The position numbers were made by a program, and so were the translations under genes. Shown piece by piece: positions 47,476 to 55,778 of a stretch of DNA of 64,000 bases (position 1 is its first letter; each line of letters starts with the position of its first letter). The notes below the pieces were generated by a model. The model made no database searches. It was given only the letters and a program-made list of their open reading frames with translations, and had not been told where the DNA came from. Location: NCBI RefSeq assembly GCF_024748695.1, contig NZ_CP087176.1, positions 3,899,501 to 3,963,500 of the forward strand, in the 5' to 3' direction. The DNA is from Pseudomonas sp. B21-040. GTDB lineage: Bacteria; Pseudomonadota; Gammaproteobacteria; Pseudomonadales; Pseudomonadaceae.

Positions 47476-47614
47476 CAGCTGTCGAGCTTGCGAGGCTGCG
47501 TCCGGTGGCGCAGCCGTCGTAAACCCTGCGCACATTTTTTCCTGACACGCCGCATTCCCTGATTTCACGACGGCGGCGCCACCGGACGCAGCCTCGCAGG
47601 CTCGACAGCTGCTT
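47472..47614. repeat. Long inverted repeat, GTAGCAGCTG family, copy 5
   Basis: Arms GTAGCAGCTGTCGAGCTTGC and GCAGGCTCGACAGCTGCTTC enclose CGGTGGCGCAGCCGTCGTAA / TTCACGACGGCGGCGCCACCG. The left end overlaps the stop codon of the DUF2493 gene. Confidence 0.8.
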
Positions 47615-47659
47615 CAGGGCTGATCTGTTCATTCCAACGAAATTATCGAGATAAACCTC

Positions 47660-48412
47660 ATGCAAAAATTCACCTCCTTTGTACGCGATCTCCCGCCAGC
47701 CCAAGGCCGGTCACTGCGGCGCAATCTGTTGTTTGTCGGGATCACCCTGAGTGTGCTCGGGTGCCTGACGATGATCTCTCACGCCAACGCCGCCGGTGGC
47801 GCTTATGTGGTGGACGACGCAGGGATCAATGCGCCCGGTGAATGCAACATCGACGCCTGGTACCAGAACGGTCGGCACACGTCTTCCGGCACGAGTACCT
47901 TGTCGCAGGACTGTACGTTCAAATCACTGCCCACCGTGCAGTTCGGCGCGGTGTTGCAGCACAGCCACGATGACGCGCAAACGCAGGTGAGCCCGCAGTT
48001 CAAGGCTCAATTATTCGCCAGCGAAAACCTGGGTCTTGAATGGGCGCTGGCGGGCTCGGCGCACGTTGCCTTGAATCGGGCGCACGCCTTCGACGGCGGC
48101 GAACTGAACCTGCCACTCACCTACCAACCGTTCGAAACGCTGCGCCTGAACCTCAATGCCGGCTGGTCTCACGCTTATGACGACGGCGAGCAAAACCATC
48201 GCTGGACCTGGGGCACCGGCGTTGAATACGACGTGGCCCGCGCCCTCACGATGATCGCCGAACGCTTCGGCCAGCAAGGCGCGCAGCAGGCGTGGCAGGC
48301 TGGGCCGAGGTTTCATGTGGGCGAGCGCCTCGACATCGATCTGGTGGCGGGACGCAACTTGACGGGGGAACGTGACCAGTGGCTGACCACGGGAGCAACG
48401 CTGCGGTTTTGA
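47660..48412 (+). CDS. Outer-membrane beta-barrel-like protein (250 aa)
   Basis: A long signal region (about residues 1-45, hydrophobic LLFVGITLSVLGCLTMISHA) and a mature part of alternating strands (YQPFETLRLNLNAGWSHAYD, FHVGERLDIDLVAGRN) ending in Phe (GATLRF), typical of outer-membrane barrels. The family is uncertain; the layout recalls MetA/phenol-pathway-type transporters. A disulfide between the two mature cysteines (GECNID, QDCTF) is possible. Single gene. Confidence 0.65.
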   Translation: MQKFTSFVRDLPPAQGRSLRRNLLFVGITLSVLGCLTMISHANAAGGAYVVDDAGINAPGECNIDAWYQNGRHTSSGTSTLSQDCTFKSLPTVQFGAVLQHSHDDAQTQVSPQFKAQLFASENLGLEWALAGSAHVALNRAHAFDGGELNLPLTYQPFETLRLNLNAGWSHAYDDGEQNHRWTWGTGVEYDVARALTMIAERFGQQGAQQAWQAGPRFHVGERLDIDLVAGRNLTGERDQWLTTGATLRF

Positions 48413-48499
48413 ACGATATCGCGTGACAAAGGAACTCCTGGCGATCGCCAGGCATCCTAAACTATGAGGTACATCCCAATTGCTTCAGAGGACACTGTC

Positions 48500-48817
48500 A
48501 TGCGCCGTCTGATTATCATCTCCTCCCTGATGTTGTGTTTACCCTTCGGCTCGGCTATGGCCAAAGTGGATGCGGAAGATGTAGCCACTTCGGCCGGGGT
48601 ATCTGCCTCGCTGTATTCGACCTTCAAGGACCACAAACTCATGATTCCTGCCAGGGATGATGCCTCCAGCTTCGTTGCCAGTGGCGGTGCAATTCGCGGT
48701 GTTTATCTGGAGTCGGTGCTGAAGAGAATCCGCCAGGACAATCCCGGTCTGAACGCCAGTGACGAAGACCTGGCTCGCGCCATCCTGATTCAGGAAGGCG
48801 ATGCTGCCGGCCAATGA
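48500..48817 (+). CDS. DUF2388-family secreted protein (105 aa)
   Basis: Start at 48500 (MRRLIIISSLMLCLPFGSAM) with AGAGGACAC upstream; the signal peptide is cut after AMA. The mature part has the family pattern PARDDASSFVASGGAIRGVY and SDEDLARAILIQ. The family is small, periplasmic and common in Pseudomonas; its function is unknown. It usually occurs as paralogous clusters, while here a single copy is seen. Confidence 0.8.
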   Translation: MRRLIIISSLMLCLPFGSAMAKVDAEDVATSAGVSASLYSTFKDHKLMIPARDDASSFVASGGAIRGVYLESVLKRIRQDNPGLNASDEDLARAILIQEGDAAGQ

Positions 48818-48873
48818 AGTAAAGGCCAATAAATAGTGGTGGGGCTTGCGACAGCTGGATAGCGTTTGCAGCC

Positions 48874-49803
48874 CTACTTCGCTTTCCCGGTGGACAAACG
48901 CGCCCATCCGGCCACTAACTGCGCACTGATACTTACCCCGCCGCACACCACAATGACCACATCGTGCGCATCTGCGATGGCGCTATGGTTCAGGTATGCC
49001 ACCGCCAATGACACACCACAGGCCGGTTCCACTAACTGGCGCAGATCACTGGCGAATCGAACCACGCCCATGATGGCGTTTTCATCGCTGAGCACCACGC
49101 ACTGGTGAGGGAAATCGCGCAGGTGCTGCACTGGCCACGCTGCGACCTGCGCCGCACCCAGCGATGTCGCCACGGTATCGATGCGCGGCAATCGAACCGG
49201 ATGCCCAACCTTCATGGCGGCCGCGAACGAGGCCGCTCCCTCGGTTTCGCAAGCAACGATCCGACAGTCCGTGCGGCCATGGCGAATCAGCCCCGTGAGG
49301 ATTCCCGCCAGCAAACCACCGCCGCCCACCGACGTCACCATCACATCAACCTGAGGACACACCTCAAGCACCTCATCGACCAGGGTGCTGTGCCCCTCCC
49401 ACAACAGCGGGTGATCGAAAGCCGGCACGTATTCGGTGTCCGCATCCTGCGACAGTTCTTTGGCCCGTTGATTGGCCTCGTCCCAGACCTTGCCGTAAAC
49501 AATCACCTCGGCACCGGTTTTCTTGATCCGGTTGCGGGTCGATTCAGGGGTGGTGTGCGGCACGACAATGCAGGCGCTCAGTCCGAGGCTGGCGGCAGCA
49601 ACAGCGGTGGCAAAACCGGCATTGCCGCCCGAAGGACAAATAACTCGATGTTTGCCCTGGGCCTTGGCCCAACTGCACAGAAGCCCCATGCCACGCAGCT
49701 TGAACGAACCGCTGGGTTGCAGGTTTTCCATCTTGAGCCAGATCCGCCGGGTCTGCGTCGACAGCCCCGGGTGCAAGATCAACGGTGTCCGGATGTGCAG
49801 CAT
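48874..49803 (-). CDS. Serine/threonine dehydratase-like PLP enzyme
   Basis: A 309-residue fold-type-II PLP enzyme. PLP lysine Lys35 in QPSGSFKLRG, substrate loop SGGNAGFATA, phosphate-binding TSVGGGGLLAGIL, and a cysteine or serine near VIVVCGGVSISA. It resembles eukaryote-type L-serine dehydratase, which deaminates serine to pyruvate. There is no ACT domain. It is convergent with DUF2388 (56 nt). Confidence 0.82.
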   Translation of the reverse strand: MLHIRTPLILHPGLSTQTRRIWLKMENLQPSGSFKLRGMGLLCSWAKAQGKHRVICPSGGNAGFATAVAAASLGLSACIVVPHTTPESTRNRIKKTGAEVIVYGKVWDEANQRAKELSQDADTEYVPAFDHPLLWEGHSTLVDEVLEVCPQVDVMVTSVGGGGLLAGILTGLIRHGRTDCRIVACETEGAASFAAAMKVGHPVRLPRIDTVATSLGAAQVAAWPVQHLRDFPHQCVVLSDENAIMGVVRFASDLRQLVEPACGVSLAVAYLNHSAIADAHDVVIVVCGGVSISAQLVAGWARLSTGKAK

Positions 49804-49869
49804 CGCGGGTCTCCCAAAGGTGAACCCTACTTATCCAAGCTTAGTTCACCCAGCCCGCCGCCCCCCCTT

Positions 49870-50661
49870 TTAGCGATAACGCGGTGCGGCGCTGGCGTTG
49901 CCAAACAACCCCGAAAGGGTCTGGCGCTGCGCTTCGTAACGGTCCCATTGTTCGCCGTCGTGCAGACTCGGGATGGTCACCACTTCGCCTTTCGCCAGGC
50001 CCGCCAGTGCGGCGTCGACCATGTCGGGCGCCGACATCACGATCTCTTGCGGCAGGTTTTCCACCGGGTTGCCCGCCTCACTCCAGAAGTCGGTGGCCGT
50101 CGCGCCAGGCAATACCGCCTGAACACGAATGCCCTTATCCGCCAGCTCGCGGTGCATTGATTGGCTCAGGCCCAGCACAAAGGCCTTGGTCGCGCCATAC
50201 ACGCCGTTGAGGATTTCCGGCGCGATGGCCACGATCGATGAGATGTTGATCACGGTGCCCGTGCCACGGGCGACAAAGCCAGGCACCACCGCATAGGCCA
50301 GCCGCATCAGCGCAGTGACGTTGAGGGTGATCATGTCTTCCATCTCGTCGACCGGGCTGCCCAACAACGGCATCACCGCGCCAACGCCGGCGTTGTTCAC
50401 CAACAGGGTGATGCTGGCGTCATTACGCAGAATCTCCTCGACCCGCAGCACATCGGCTTTGACTTTCAGATCAGCGGCGACCACTTCCACCGCGCGCCCG
50501 GTTTCGTTGCTCAGGTGGTTCGCCAGCGCGTTCAGTTTGCTCTGGCTGCGGGCGACCAGAATCAGGTCGTAACCCTGCCGGGCGAGACGGTCGGCATACA
50601 CCGCGCCGATGCCCGAAGAAGCGCCAGTGATCAGTGCGGTGCCTTTGGATGAGAGTGCCAT
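49870..50661 (-). CDS. SDR-family oxidoreductase (263 aa)
   Basis: Classical SDR: cofactor motif TGASSGIGAVYADRLARQGY, NNAGVG, catalytic Ser (NISSIVAI), Tyr-Lys in YGATKAFVLG. The C-terminal region resembles proteins loosely called DltE-like. The substrate is unknown. It is divergent from the GlxA-type regulator (124 bp between the starts), which is a plausible controller. Confidence 0.87.
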   Translation of the reverse strand: MALSSKGTALITGASSGIGAVYADRLARQGYDLILVARSQSKLNALANHLSNETGRAVEVVAADLKVKADVLRVEEILRNDASITLLVNNAGVGAVMPLLGSPVDEMEDMITLNVTALMRLAYAVVPGFVARGTGTVINISSIVAIAPEILNGVYGATKAFVLGLSQSMHRELADKGIRVQAVLPGATATDFWSEAGNPVENLPQEIVMSAPDMVDAALAGLAKGEVVTIPSLHDGEQWDRYEAQRQTLSGLFGNASAAPRYR

Positions 50662-50785
50662 GTCGGGTTTCCTTCACAGTGAGGCGATCAGTTCGCCGGG
50701 TGTGAACCGTTATAAAGGGTCTTACACTTGTCTCAAATGACGTTTAAAGTACGTTTTTCGGACATATTCATTTGAGGGTCCTGCG

Positions 50786-51733
50786 ATGACTGCCGTGGCA
50801 TTTGTGGTGTTCGAGGGTTTCCAGTCCATGGCGCTGGCGGCCATGCCGGTGTTCGAGTACGCCAACTTCAGCGCCGGTGAGCCGCTGTATGACGTCAGTG
50901 TGATCTCGCAGGACGGCAGCACGTTGCGCGCCTCCGGAGGCTTGAATGTCGGGACCCAGGCGTTCGATGAACGGGTCTTCGACACCGTCATCGTGGTGGG
51001 CGGCGCTACCATCGTCGAACAGGCACCCGAAGGTGTATTGACCTGGCTGCGCAACCGGGTGAACACCACCAGGCGCATGGCGTCGATTTGTTCAGGGGCA
51101 TTCGTGCTGGCCCAGGCCGGTTTGCTCGATGGACGACGGGCCACCACTCACTGGGCCTATGCCCGGGAGCTGCAAGCGCGATTTCCGTTGATCAAAGTGG
51201 AAGAAGACCGCATCTACGTGGTTGACGGCTCGATCTGGAGCTCGGCCGGCATGACCGCCGGCATCGACCTGGCGCTGGCCATGGTCGAGAAGGATCACGG
51301 CGCCGAACTGGCGCGCTCTGTGGCGCAGAAACTGGTGATGTATCAGCGCCGCGCGGGGGGGCAGTCCCAGCATTCGGCACTGCTGGAACTGGAACCGAAA
51401 TCCGACCGGATTCAAACCGTTCTCGGCTATGCCCGCGAACACCTGGCCTCGCCTCTGTCGGTGGAGCAACTGGCAGACGTGGCGCGCTTGAGCCCTCGAC
51501 AATTCAGCCGCAGTTTTCGCGCCGAGACCGGGCAGACGCCGGCCAAGGCCATCGAAAACCTGCGCCTGGAGGCGGCACGGCAGATGCTTGAACGCGGGCG
51601 TCTGAGTCTTGATCAAATCGCCACCGAGGCCGGTTTCACTGACCGTCGCCGCATGCGTGAAGCCTTTCTTCGGGCATTCGGCCAACCGCCGCAGGTCATT
51701 CGGCGCAATGCCAGGTCCGAGTTGAACGCGTGA
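50786..51733 (+). CDS. GlxA-type regulator (DJ-1/PfpI domain + AraC HTH)
   Basis: A 315-residue regulator. A DJ-1-like sensor domain (1-190) with ICSGAFVLAQAGLLDGRRAT is followed by a double AraC HTH (215-310; LSVEQLADVARLSPRQFSRS, SLDQIATEAGFTDRRRMREA). Relatives control nitrogen, choline or amine catabolism genes. The divergent SDR gene is the likeliest target. The promoter between them has the AT-rich stretch around 50730-50775. Confidence 0.9.
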   Translation: MTAVAFVVFEGFQSMALAAMPVFEYANFSAGEPLYDVSVISQDGSTLRASGGLNVGTQAFDERVFDTVIVVGGATIVEQAPEGVLTWLRNRVNTTRRMASICSGAFVLAQAGLLDGRRATTHWAYARELQARFPLIKVEEDRIYVVDGSIWSSAGMTAGIDLALAMVEKDHGAELARSVAQKLVMYQRRAGGQSQHSALLELEPKSDRIQTVLGYAREHLASPLSVEQLADVARLSPRQFSRSFRAETGQTPAKAIENLRLEAARQMLERGRLSLDQIATEAGFTDRRRMREAFLRAFGQPPQVIRRNARSELNA

Positions 51734-51785
51734 GCAGCCCCCGGCCTCTAAACTGAATGGGGCAATGGCTCATCACGAGGTGCTC

Positions 51786-52445
51786 ATGAAAATTTCGCCC
51801 AGGCTGGCATTCTTCGCCATCGCCGGCACCCTTGCCTACCTCGGTCTCGCGGTGTGGGGCATGGGCGGGTTGGCCGCGTTTTTCGCCCATGCGCCATTGG
51901 TGGTGGTTGCCTTGGCGACCTTGGTGATGACTGTGGCTTCGCTGTTCACCGAGGTCAATCTGAGTTCCGGTGAACGAGAGGACCGCGCCAATCGCTGGGT
52001 GCTTCCGGCGTTCGGGGTGATCGGGATACTCAGCGGCTTTTTGCCGGCGTACACCGACCGAATCGACTACTGGACCTTCGGCGGTGAAGGCCTGCGCTGG
52101 ATCGGCGCGTTGCTGTTCATCGTCGGCGGCGCCCTGCGGTTGTGGCCCGTGTTTGTGCTGGGCAATCGATTCAGCGGGTTGGTGGCGATTCAACCGGGGC
52201 ATACGCTGGTCACCGACGGGATTTATCGTAGTCTGCGCAACCCCAGTTACTTGGGGATGCTGGTCATCGCCTTGGGTTGGGCGCTGGCGTTTCGTTCAGG
52301 TGTCGGCCTGCTGTTGGCCGCATTGACGGTGATTCCGCTGATTGCCCGGATTCACGCGGAAGAGGCGTTGTTGAGGGCACAGTTTGGGCACGAATATGAG
52401 GCGTATTGCGCCCACACCTGGCGCTTGGTTCCCGGTGTGTACTAG
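51786..52445 (+). CDS. Isoprenylcysteine methyltransferase-family membrane protein
   Basis: A 219-residue protein with five or six membrane helices and the ICMT/PEMT-like SAM-binding end: HTLVTDGIYRSLRNPSYLGM and EEALLRAQFGHEYEAYCAHT. The start at 51786 has GAGGTG upstream. Bacterial members methylate unknown substrates; the name does not imply prenyl-cysteine chemistry. It follows the GlxA gene after 52 nt and may be co-transcribed. Confidence 0.8.
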   Translation: MKISPRLAFFAIAGTLAYLGLAVWGMGGLAAFFAHAPLVVVALATLVMTVASLFTEVNLSSGEREDRANRWVLPAFGVIGILSGFLPAYTDRIDYWTFGGEGLRWIGALLFIVGGALRLWPVFVLGNRFSGLVAIQPGHTLVTDGIYRSLRNPSYLGMLVIALGWALAFRSGVGLLLAALTVIPLIARIHAEEALLRAQFGHEYEAYCAHTWRLVPGVY

Positions 52446-52462
52446 TCACTGCGCAGCTCCAT

Positions 52463-52491
52463 TGCAGGAGCGAGCAGGCTCACTCCTACAA
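52463..52491. repeat. Single degenerate REP
   Basis: ATTGCAGGAGCGAGCAGGCT followed by CACTCCTACAA, an imperfect palindrome of the Pseudomonas REP type located between convergent genes. Confidence 0.6.
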
Positions 52492-53160
52492 TTAGATTTG
52501 GTTGAGGCGCAGAGAGTGGTCGGGATCGACCGCTGCGGTGACTGACTGATAGCTGGCCAATGTCGCATGCGCCGTCTGAATCGGATGTGCGTGCGTCTCG
52601 GTGATGATCACCAAATCAGCCCCGGCCGCTTCTGCCGCCCGTATCCCCACGCTGGCATCTTCGAAGATCAGGCATTCCGTCACCTCGACATCCAGCCGTT
52701 TCGCCGCCAATCGATAACCCGCAGGATCCGGTTTACCCGCGCTGACATCCTCCGCAGTCACCATCACGTCAGGTACGGGAATCCCCGCAGCCGCGATCCG
52801 GCGCAAGGCCAGCGCTCGGGGTGCGGAGGTCACGATTGCCCATTGATTGGCCGGCAAGGATTGCAGGAATGCCGCCGCGCCGCGGACCTCGACAATTCCC
52901 TCCACGTCCTCGATTTCCGCCTCGGTAATCCACGCCGCTTCCGCCTGCGCATCGACGCCCGGCAATCCCTGGCGATTGATGGTGTCGATAGCGCGGACGC
53001 CGTGAATGGTCGGCAGGAAAGACTCGACATCCACCCCGTGGCGCAAGGCCCAGATCGTCCAGATCCGCTCGGCGGCAGCGATAGAGTTAAGAACAGTGCC
53101 GTCCATATCGAACAGGAAAGCGCGGTAAGGCGTGTTGAATACGGATGGATGAGCAGACAA
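52492..53160 (-). CDS. HAD-family sugar/glycerol phosphatase-like hydrolase
   Basis: A 222-residue HAD-IA hydrolase. Motif I FLFDMDGTVLNS (Asp18, Asp20), motif II VTSAPRA, motif III Lys in AGKPDPAGY, motif IV FEDASVGIRAAEAAG. The cap region LPTIHGVRAIDTI resembles DOG/GPP-type phosphatases acting on sugar or glycerol phosphates. The start is TTG at 53160 behind GAGAGGAAG; no ATG fits the N-terminus. Confidence 0.85.
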   Translation of the reverse strand: MSAHPSVFNTPYRAFLFDMDGTVLNSIAAAERIWTIWALRHGVDVESFLPTIHGVRAIDTINRQGLPGVDAQAEAAWITEAEIEDVEGIVEVRGAAAFLQSLPANQWAIVTSAPRALALRRIAAAGIPVPDVMVTAEDVSAGKPDPAGYRLAAKRLDVEVTECLIFEDASVGIRAAEAAGADLVIITETHAHPIQTAHATLASYQSVTAAVDPDHSLRLNQI

Positions 53161-53251
53161 GGATTAGCTTCCTCTCGCAAGTGGCCAGGCAGGTAGTACC
53201 AGGCAATGTAGCATTTACCAGCGAGACGGGCTCATGCGGCGCAGTAACGTT

Positions 53252-53659
53252 TCAGCCAGCAGGCTTGGACTTCAAGGCACCGTCGACACAGTCCAGCAAT
53301 TGACCGATCGCCCAGGGTTTTTTAATGAACGAGACCGAATGTTTTACGCCTGAGCTTTGCGGGGTTTCGAAGCCGGACATGATCATGATCGGCTTGTCAG
53401 GCCAGCGGTCGCCGAACTGATTGGCCAGGTCAGCGCCATTGAGGGTGCCCGGCATGGTGATATCGGTGAGCAACAGGCAAACGTCATTCGCATGCTGCTC
53501 CAGATACATCGAAGCGGCATCCGCACTGATTTGAGGCTCGACCACAAACCCTTCGTCCTGAAGAATTTCGCAAAGAAACTCCAGGATCAGCGGATCGTCC
53601 TCGACCACAAGAATCAACCCACCCGAAGGTTTCGCGTCGACCGTCGATACTGGTCCCAT
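53252..53659 (-). CDS. Single-domain response regulator
   Basis: A 135-residue CheY-like receiver without output domain: VVEDDPLILEFL, phospho-acceptor Asp in CLLLTDITMPG, conserved Ser/Thr (MIMSGFE) and Lys (SFIKKPWAIG). The start at 53659 (MGPVSTVDAKP) has AGGGAG upstream; 53683 is a weaker choice. Such receivers commonly serve hybrid kinases encoded elsewhere. Confidence 0.87.
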   Translation of the reverse strand: MGPVSTVDAKPSGGLILVVEDDPLILEFLCEILQDEGFVVEPQISADAASMYLEQHANDVCLLLTDITMPGTLNGADLANQFGDRWPDKPIMIMSGFETPQSSGVKHSVSFIKKPWAIGQLLDCVDGALKSKPAG

Positions 53660-53856
53660 GACATTGCCACTCCCTGAATGCATCTATGATTTCGCGAGCT
53701 AAATGCGCTACCTATCAAGTATGAGCAGCCAGCTCGGCGGAAATTCATTTTTGATACACCGGGGTGACGAAATCAGGCGTCCTGCAAAATCAGAGCAGCG
53801 CCCTTCTCTGCCATCAACGCCCTTGTTTGTAGTGATGTCATGCCCTGCACGAACCT

Positions 53857-53881
53857 GTGGGAACAAGCGCCCACAGGGATC
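53857..53881. repeat. Degenerate REP half-element
   Basis: CCTGTGGGAACAAGCGCCCACAGG, a short imperfect palindrome just after the MXKDX gene. It could act as its terminator hairpin. The rest of the gap 53684-53856 shows nothing else. Confidence 0.5.
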
Positions 53882-53894
53882 GAGAGGAACTGGA

Positions 53895-54164
53895 TTACTG
53901 AGAAGTAGCGTCCTTCTTCATCGCATCTTTGCTCATGCTGTCCTTGGACATTGCATCCTTGGACATGCTGTCTTTCTTCATCGTGTCCTTGGCCATGGCG
54001 TCCTTTTTCATCGCTGAATCTTTTTTCATCGTGTCTTTGGACATGGCATCTTTGGACATCGAGTCCTTGCTCATGGTGTCGTTGCTCATGGTGTCAGCAG
54101 CGAATACAGAGGCGGCACCTACGGCCAGGCACATGGACAGTACGGCGGTGGCTAACTTTTTCAT
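53895..54164 (-). CDS. Pentapeptide MXKDX repeat protein
   Basis: An 89-residue secreted protein: signal peptide (MKKLATAVLSMCLAVGAASV..FAA), then about a dozen tandem units of the form (T/S/A)M(S/K/A)KD, for example DSMSKDAMSKDTMKKD. Proteins with this repeat are periplasmic, Met- and charge-rich, and of unknown function; metal or oxidant buffering by methionine is a guess. The start has AAGGAG upstream. Confidence 0.9.
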   Translation of the reverse strand: MKKLATAVLSMCLAVGAASVFAADTMSNDTMSKDSMSKDAMSKDTMKKDSAMKKDAMAKDTMKKDSMSKDAMSKDSMSKDAMKKDATSQ

Positions 54165-54209
54165 GATGAACTCCTTGAAGCACAGGTTGCGGGCGAGTGA
54201 AGTTGCCCG

Positions 54210-54995
54210 TCAGCTGCCACCGAACCAGTTGTAGCCCTGGTCTTCCCAGTAGCCACCGCTGTAGGTGTTGCTGACGAAAATGGCCTGAATGTGTTTGGGA
54301 TTCTTGTAGCCCAGCTTGGTGGGCATGCGCAGTTTCATGGGGAAGCCGTATTGGCGCGGCAGCACCGCGCCGTCGTAGGTCAGCGTCAGCAAGGTTTGCG
54401 CATGCAGCGCGGTGGCCATGTCGATGCTGGTGTAGTAGTCATCCGCGCATTTGAAGCCGACGTATTTGGCATCGGTGTCGGCGCCAACGCGCTTGAGGAA
54501 ATCACTGAACCGCACGCCACCCCAGCGGCCGATTGCGCTCCAGCCTTCGACGCAGATGTGCCGGGTGATCTGTTCGGTCTGCGCCATGGCGCGCAATTCT
54601 TCGAGCCGCCAACTGCGTTTGTCCGCGACCAGGCCGGTAACTTCCAGTCGGTAACTCTCCGCCTCCACCGTCGGCGCTTCGTCGATGCCGTAGAAGGCGT
54701 TGAACGGAAATGGCCGGGTGATCATCGATTCGGGATAGGTCGGTGCCATGGCGTTGGGGTTGAACAGCCAGCCCTGCACCCGGTCGTTGAAGCGGGACAT
54801 GGCGGACAACGCGGTGTCGACGCTTTCGTTGTCGGTGATGTTGCAGCCGGACAACATCGCCACGCCGCCCAGCGTCAGGCCACGCAGCAGGAACGAGCGA
54901 CGCGAGCGGTCGGCGATCTGCGGGGCGAGGATTTTCCGGGCATCTGTCAGGATCGACGACTCGTCCAGCCCGGTACTTTCGATGCGCTTTTTCAT
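54210..54995 (-). CDS. Sulfite-oxidase-like molybdopterin oxidoreductase (MsrP/YedY relative)
   Basis: A 261-residue protein with a twin-arginine signal (RSRRSFLLRGLTLGGVAMLS) ending in a lipobox-like SGC, then an oxidoreductase Mo-binding domain with the Mo-ligand cysteine in HICVEGWSAIGRWGGV and GFPMKLRMPTKLGYKNPKHI. It would be periplasmic. Its start overlaps the cytochrome b gene by 4 nt, so electrons probably pass between the two. The MsrP role (methionine sulfoxide repair) is possible, but the length and partner differ. Confidence 0.82.
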   Translation of the reverse strand: MKKRIESTGLDESSILTDARKILAPQIADRSRRSFLLRGLTLGGVAMLSGCNITDNESVDTALSAMSRFNDRVQGWLFNPNAMAPTYPESMITRPFPFNAFYGIDEAPTVEAESYRLEVTGLVADKRSWRLEELRAMAQTEQITRHICVEGWSAIGRWGGVRFSDFLKRVGADTDAKYVGFKCADDYYTSIDMATALHAQTLLTLTYDGAVLPRQYGFPMKLRMPTKLGYKNPKHIQAIFVSNTYSGGYWEDQGYNWFGGS

Positions 54996-55612
54996 ACCGA
55001 CTCCTTGCGACCGACGATCATGGCCCACAACGTTTTGGGGACCAGCGCGACCATCACCAGATGCACCGCAACGAAGGCCACCAATAGCGCCATCGCGAAG
55101 AAATGCACCCGTCGCGCACCTTCGTAACCCGCCATCAACTCGCGCAGCAGCGGGAACTGGACGGACTTCCACAGCACCAGCCCGGAAATCACCAGCAGCA
55201 TGATGTCGACCATCACGAACAGGTACGCCAGCCGTTGCACCTGGTTGTAATGACTCAGGTCGGCATGCCCCAACCGCCCTCGCAACGCGGCCCATACGTC
55301 ATGCAGGACACCTTTGGGCGAAACCGGGAAGAAACGGCGTTTCAGACGACCGCTGAACAGGTTGATGGCCAGATAAATCAGGCCGTTGATGGCGAGAAAC
55401 CACATCGCCGCGAAGTGCCATTGCAGGGCGCCCCCCAGCCAGCCGCCGAGCGTGATCGATTTGGGAAAGCTGAAATCGTAAATGGGCGATGCGTTGTAGA
55501 TCCGCCAGCCGCTGGTGACCATGACCAGAACCGCCAGGGCGTTCAGCCAATGGGTCAGCCGCAGCCAGCGCGGATGGCTGCTGATACGGGGTGAAGCAGA
55601 TAGCTGCGACAT
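54992..55612 (-). CDS. Cytochrome b/b6-domain membrane partner of the molybdoenzyme
   Basis: A 206-residue, four-helix di-haem cytochrome b561-like protein. Histidines in HPRWLRLTHWLNALAV, GGALQWHFAAMWFLAI and MALLVAFVAVHLVMVAL are the likely haem ligands. The start at 55612 has GGGAGCCGGAC upstream; the longer frame has no membrane character. It would exchange electrons between quinol and the molybdoenzyme encoded next, as its ATGA overlap suggests. Confidence 0.83.
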   Translation of the reverse strand: MSQLSASPRISSHPRWLRLTHWLNALAVLVMVTSGWRIYNASPIYDFSFPKSITLGGWLGGALQWHFAAMWFLAINGLIYLAINLFSGRLKRRFFPVSPKGVLHDVWAALRGRLGHADLSHYNQVQRLAYLFVMVDIMLLVISGLVLWKSVQFPLLRELMAGYEGARRVHFFAMALLVAFVAVHLVMVALVPKTLWAMIVGRKESV

Positions 55613-55778
55613 GTCCGGCTCCCGGCAGTTGATCGATGGGGCCGAGTATGTGAGCGGACAGATCGCCAAATCCTCACGTAAAGTTAAATTAAACGTGATA
55701 ACTCTCGACGCGTTGCCACGCGCCTTACCCTGCAATTGTGGTTAAAATGCCGCCCCCTCAAATTGCCGACCCTGCCCG

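Noticed and set aside
53895..54164. Tandem short repeats that could suggest a CRISPR array
   Set aside because: The repeats are 15 nt, in frame and without unique spacers; they encode the MXKDX pentapeptide.
53929..54234. A hydrophobic 101-codon plus-strand frame made of MAS/SLD/FFI repeats
   Set aside because: It is the mirror of the MXKDX repeat gene, so the repeats are inherited from the antisense coding strand.
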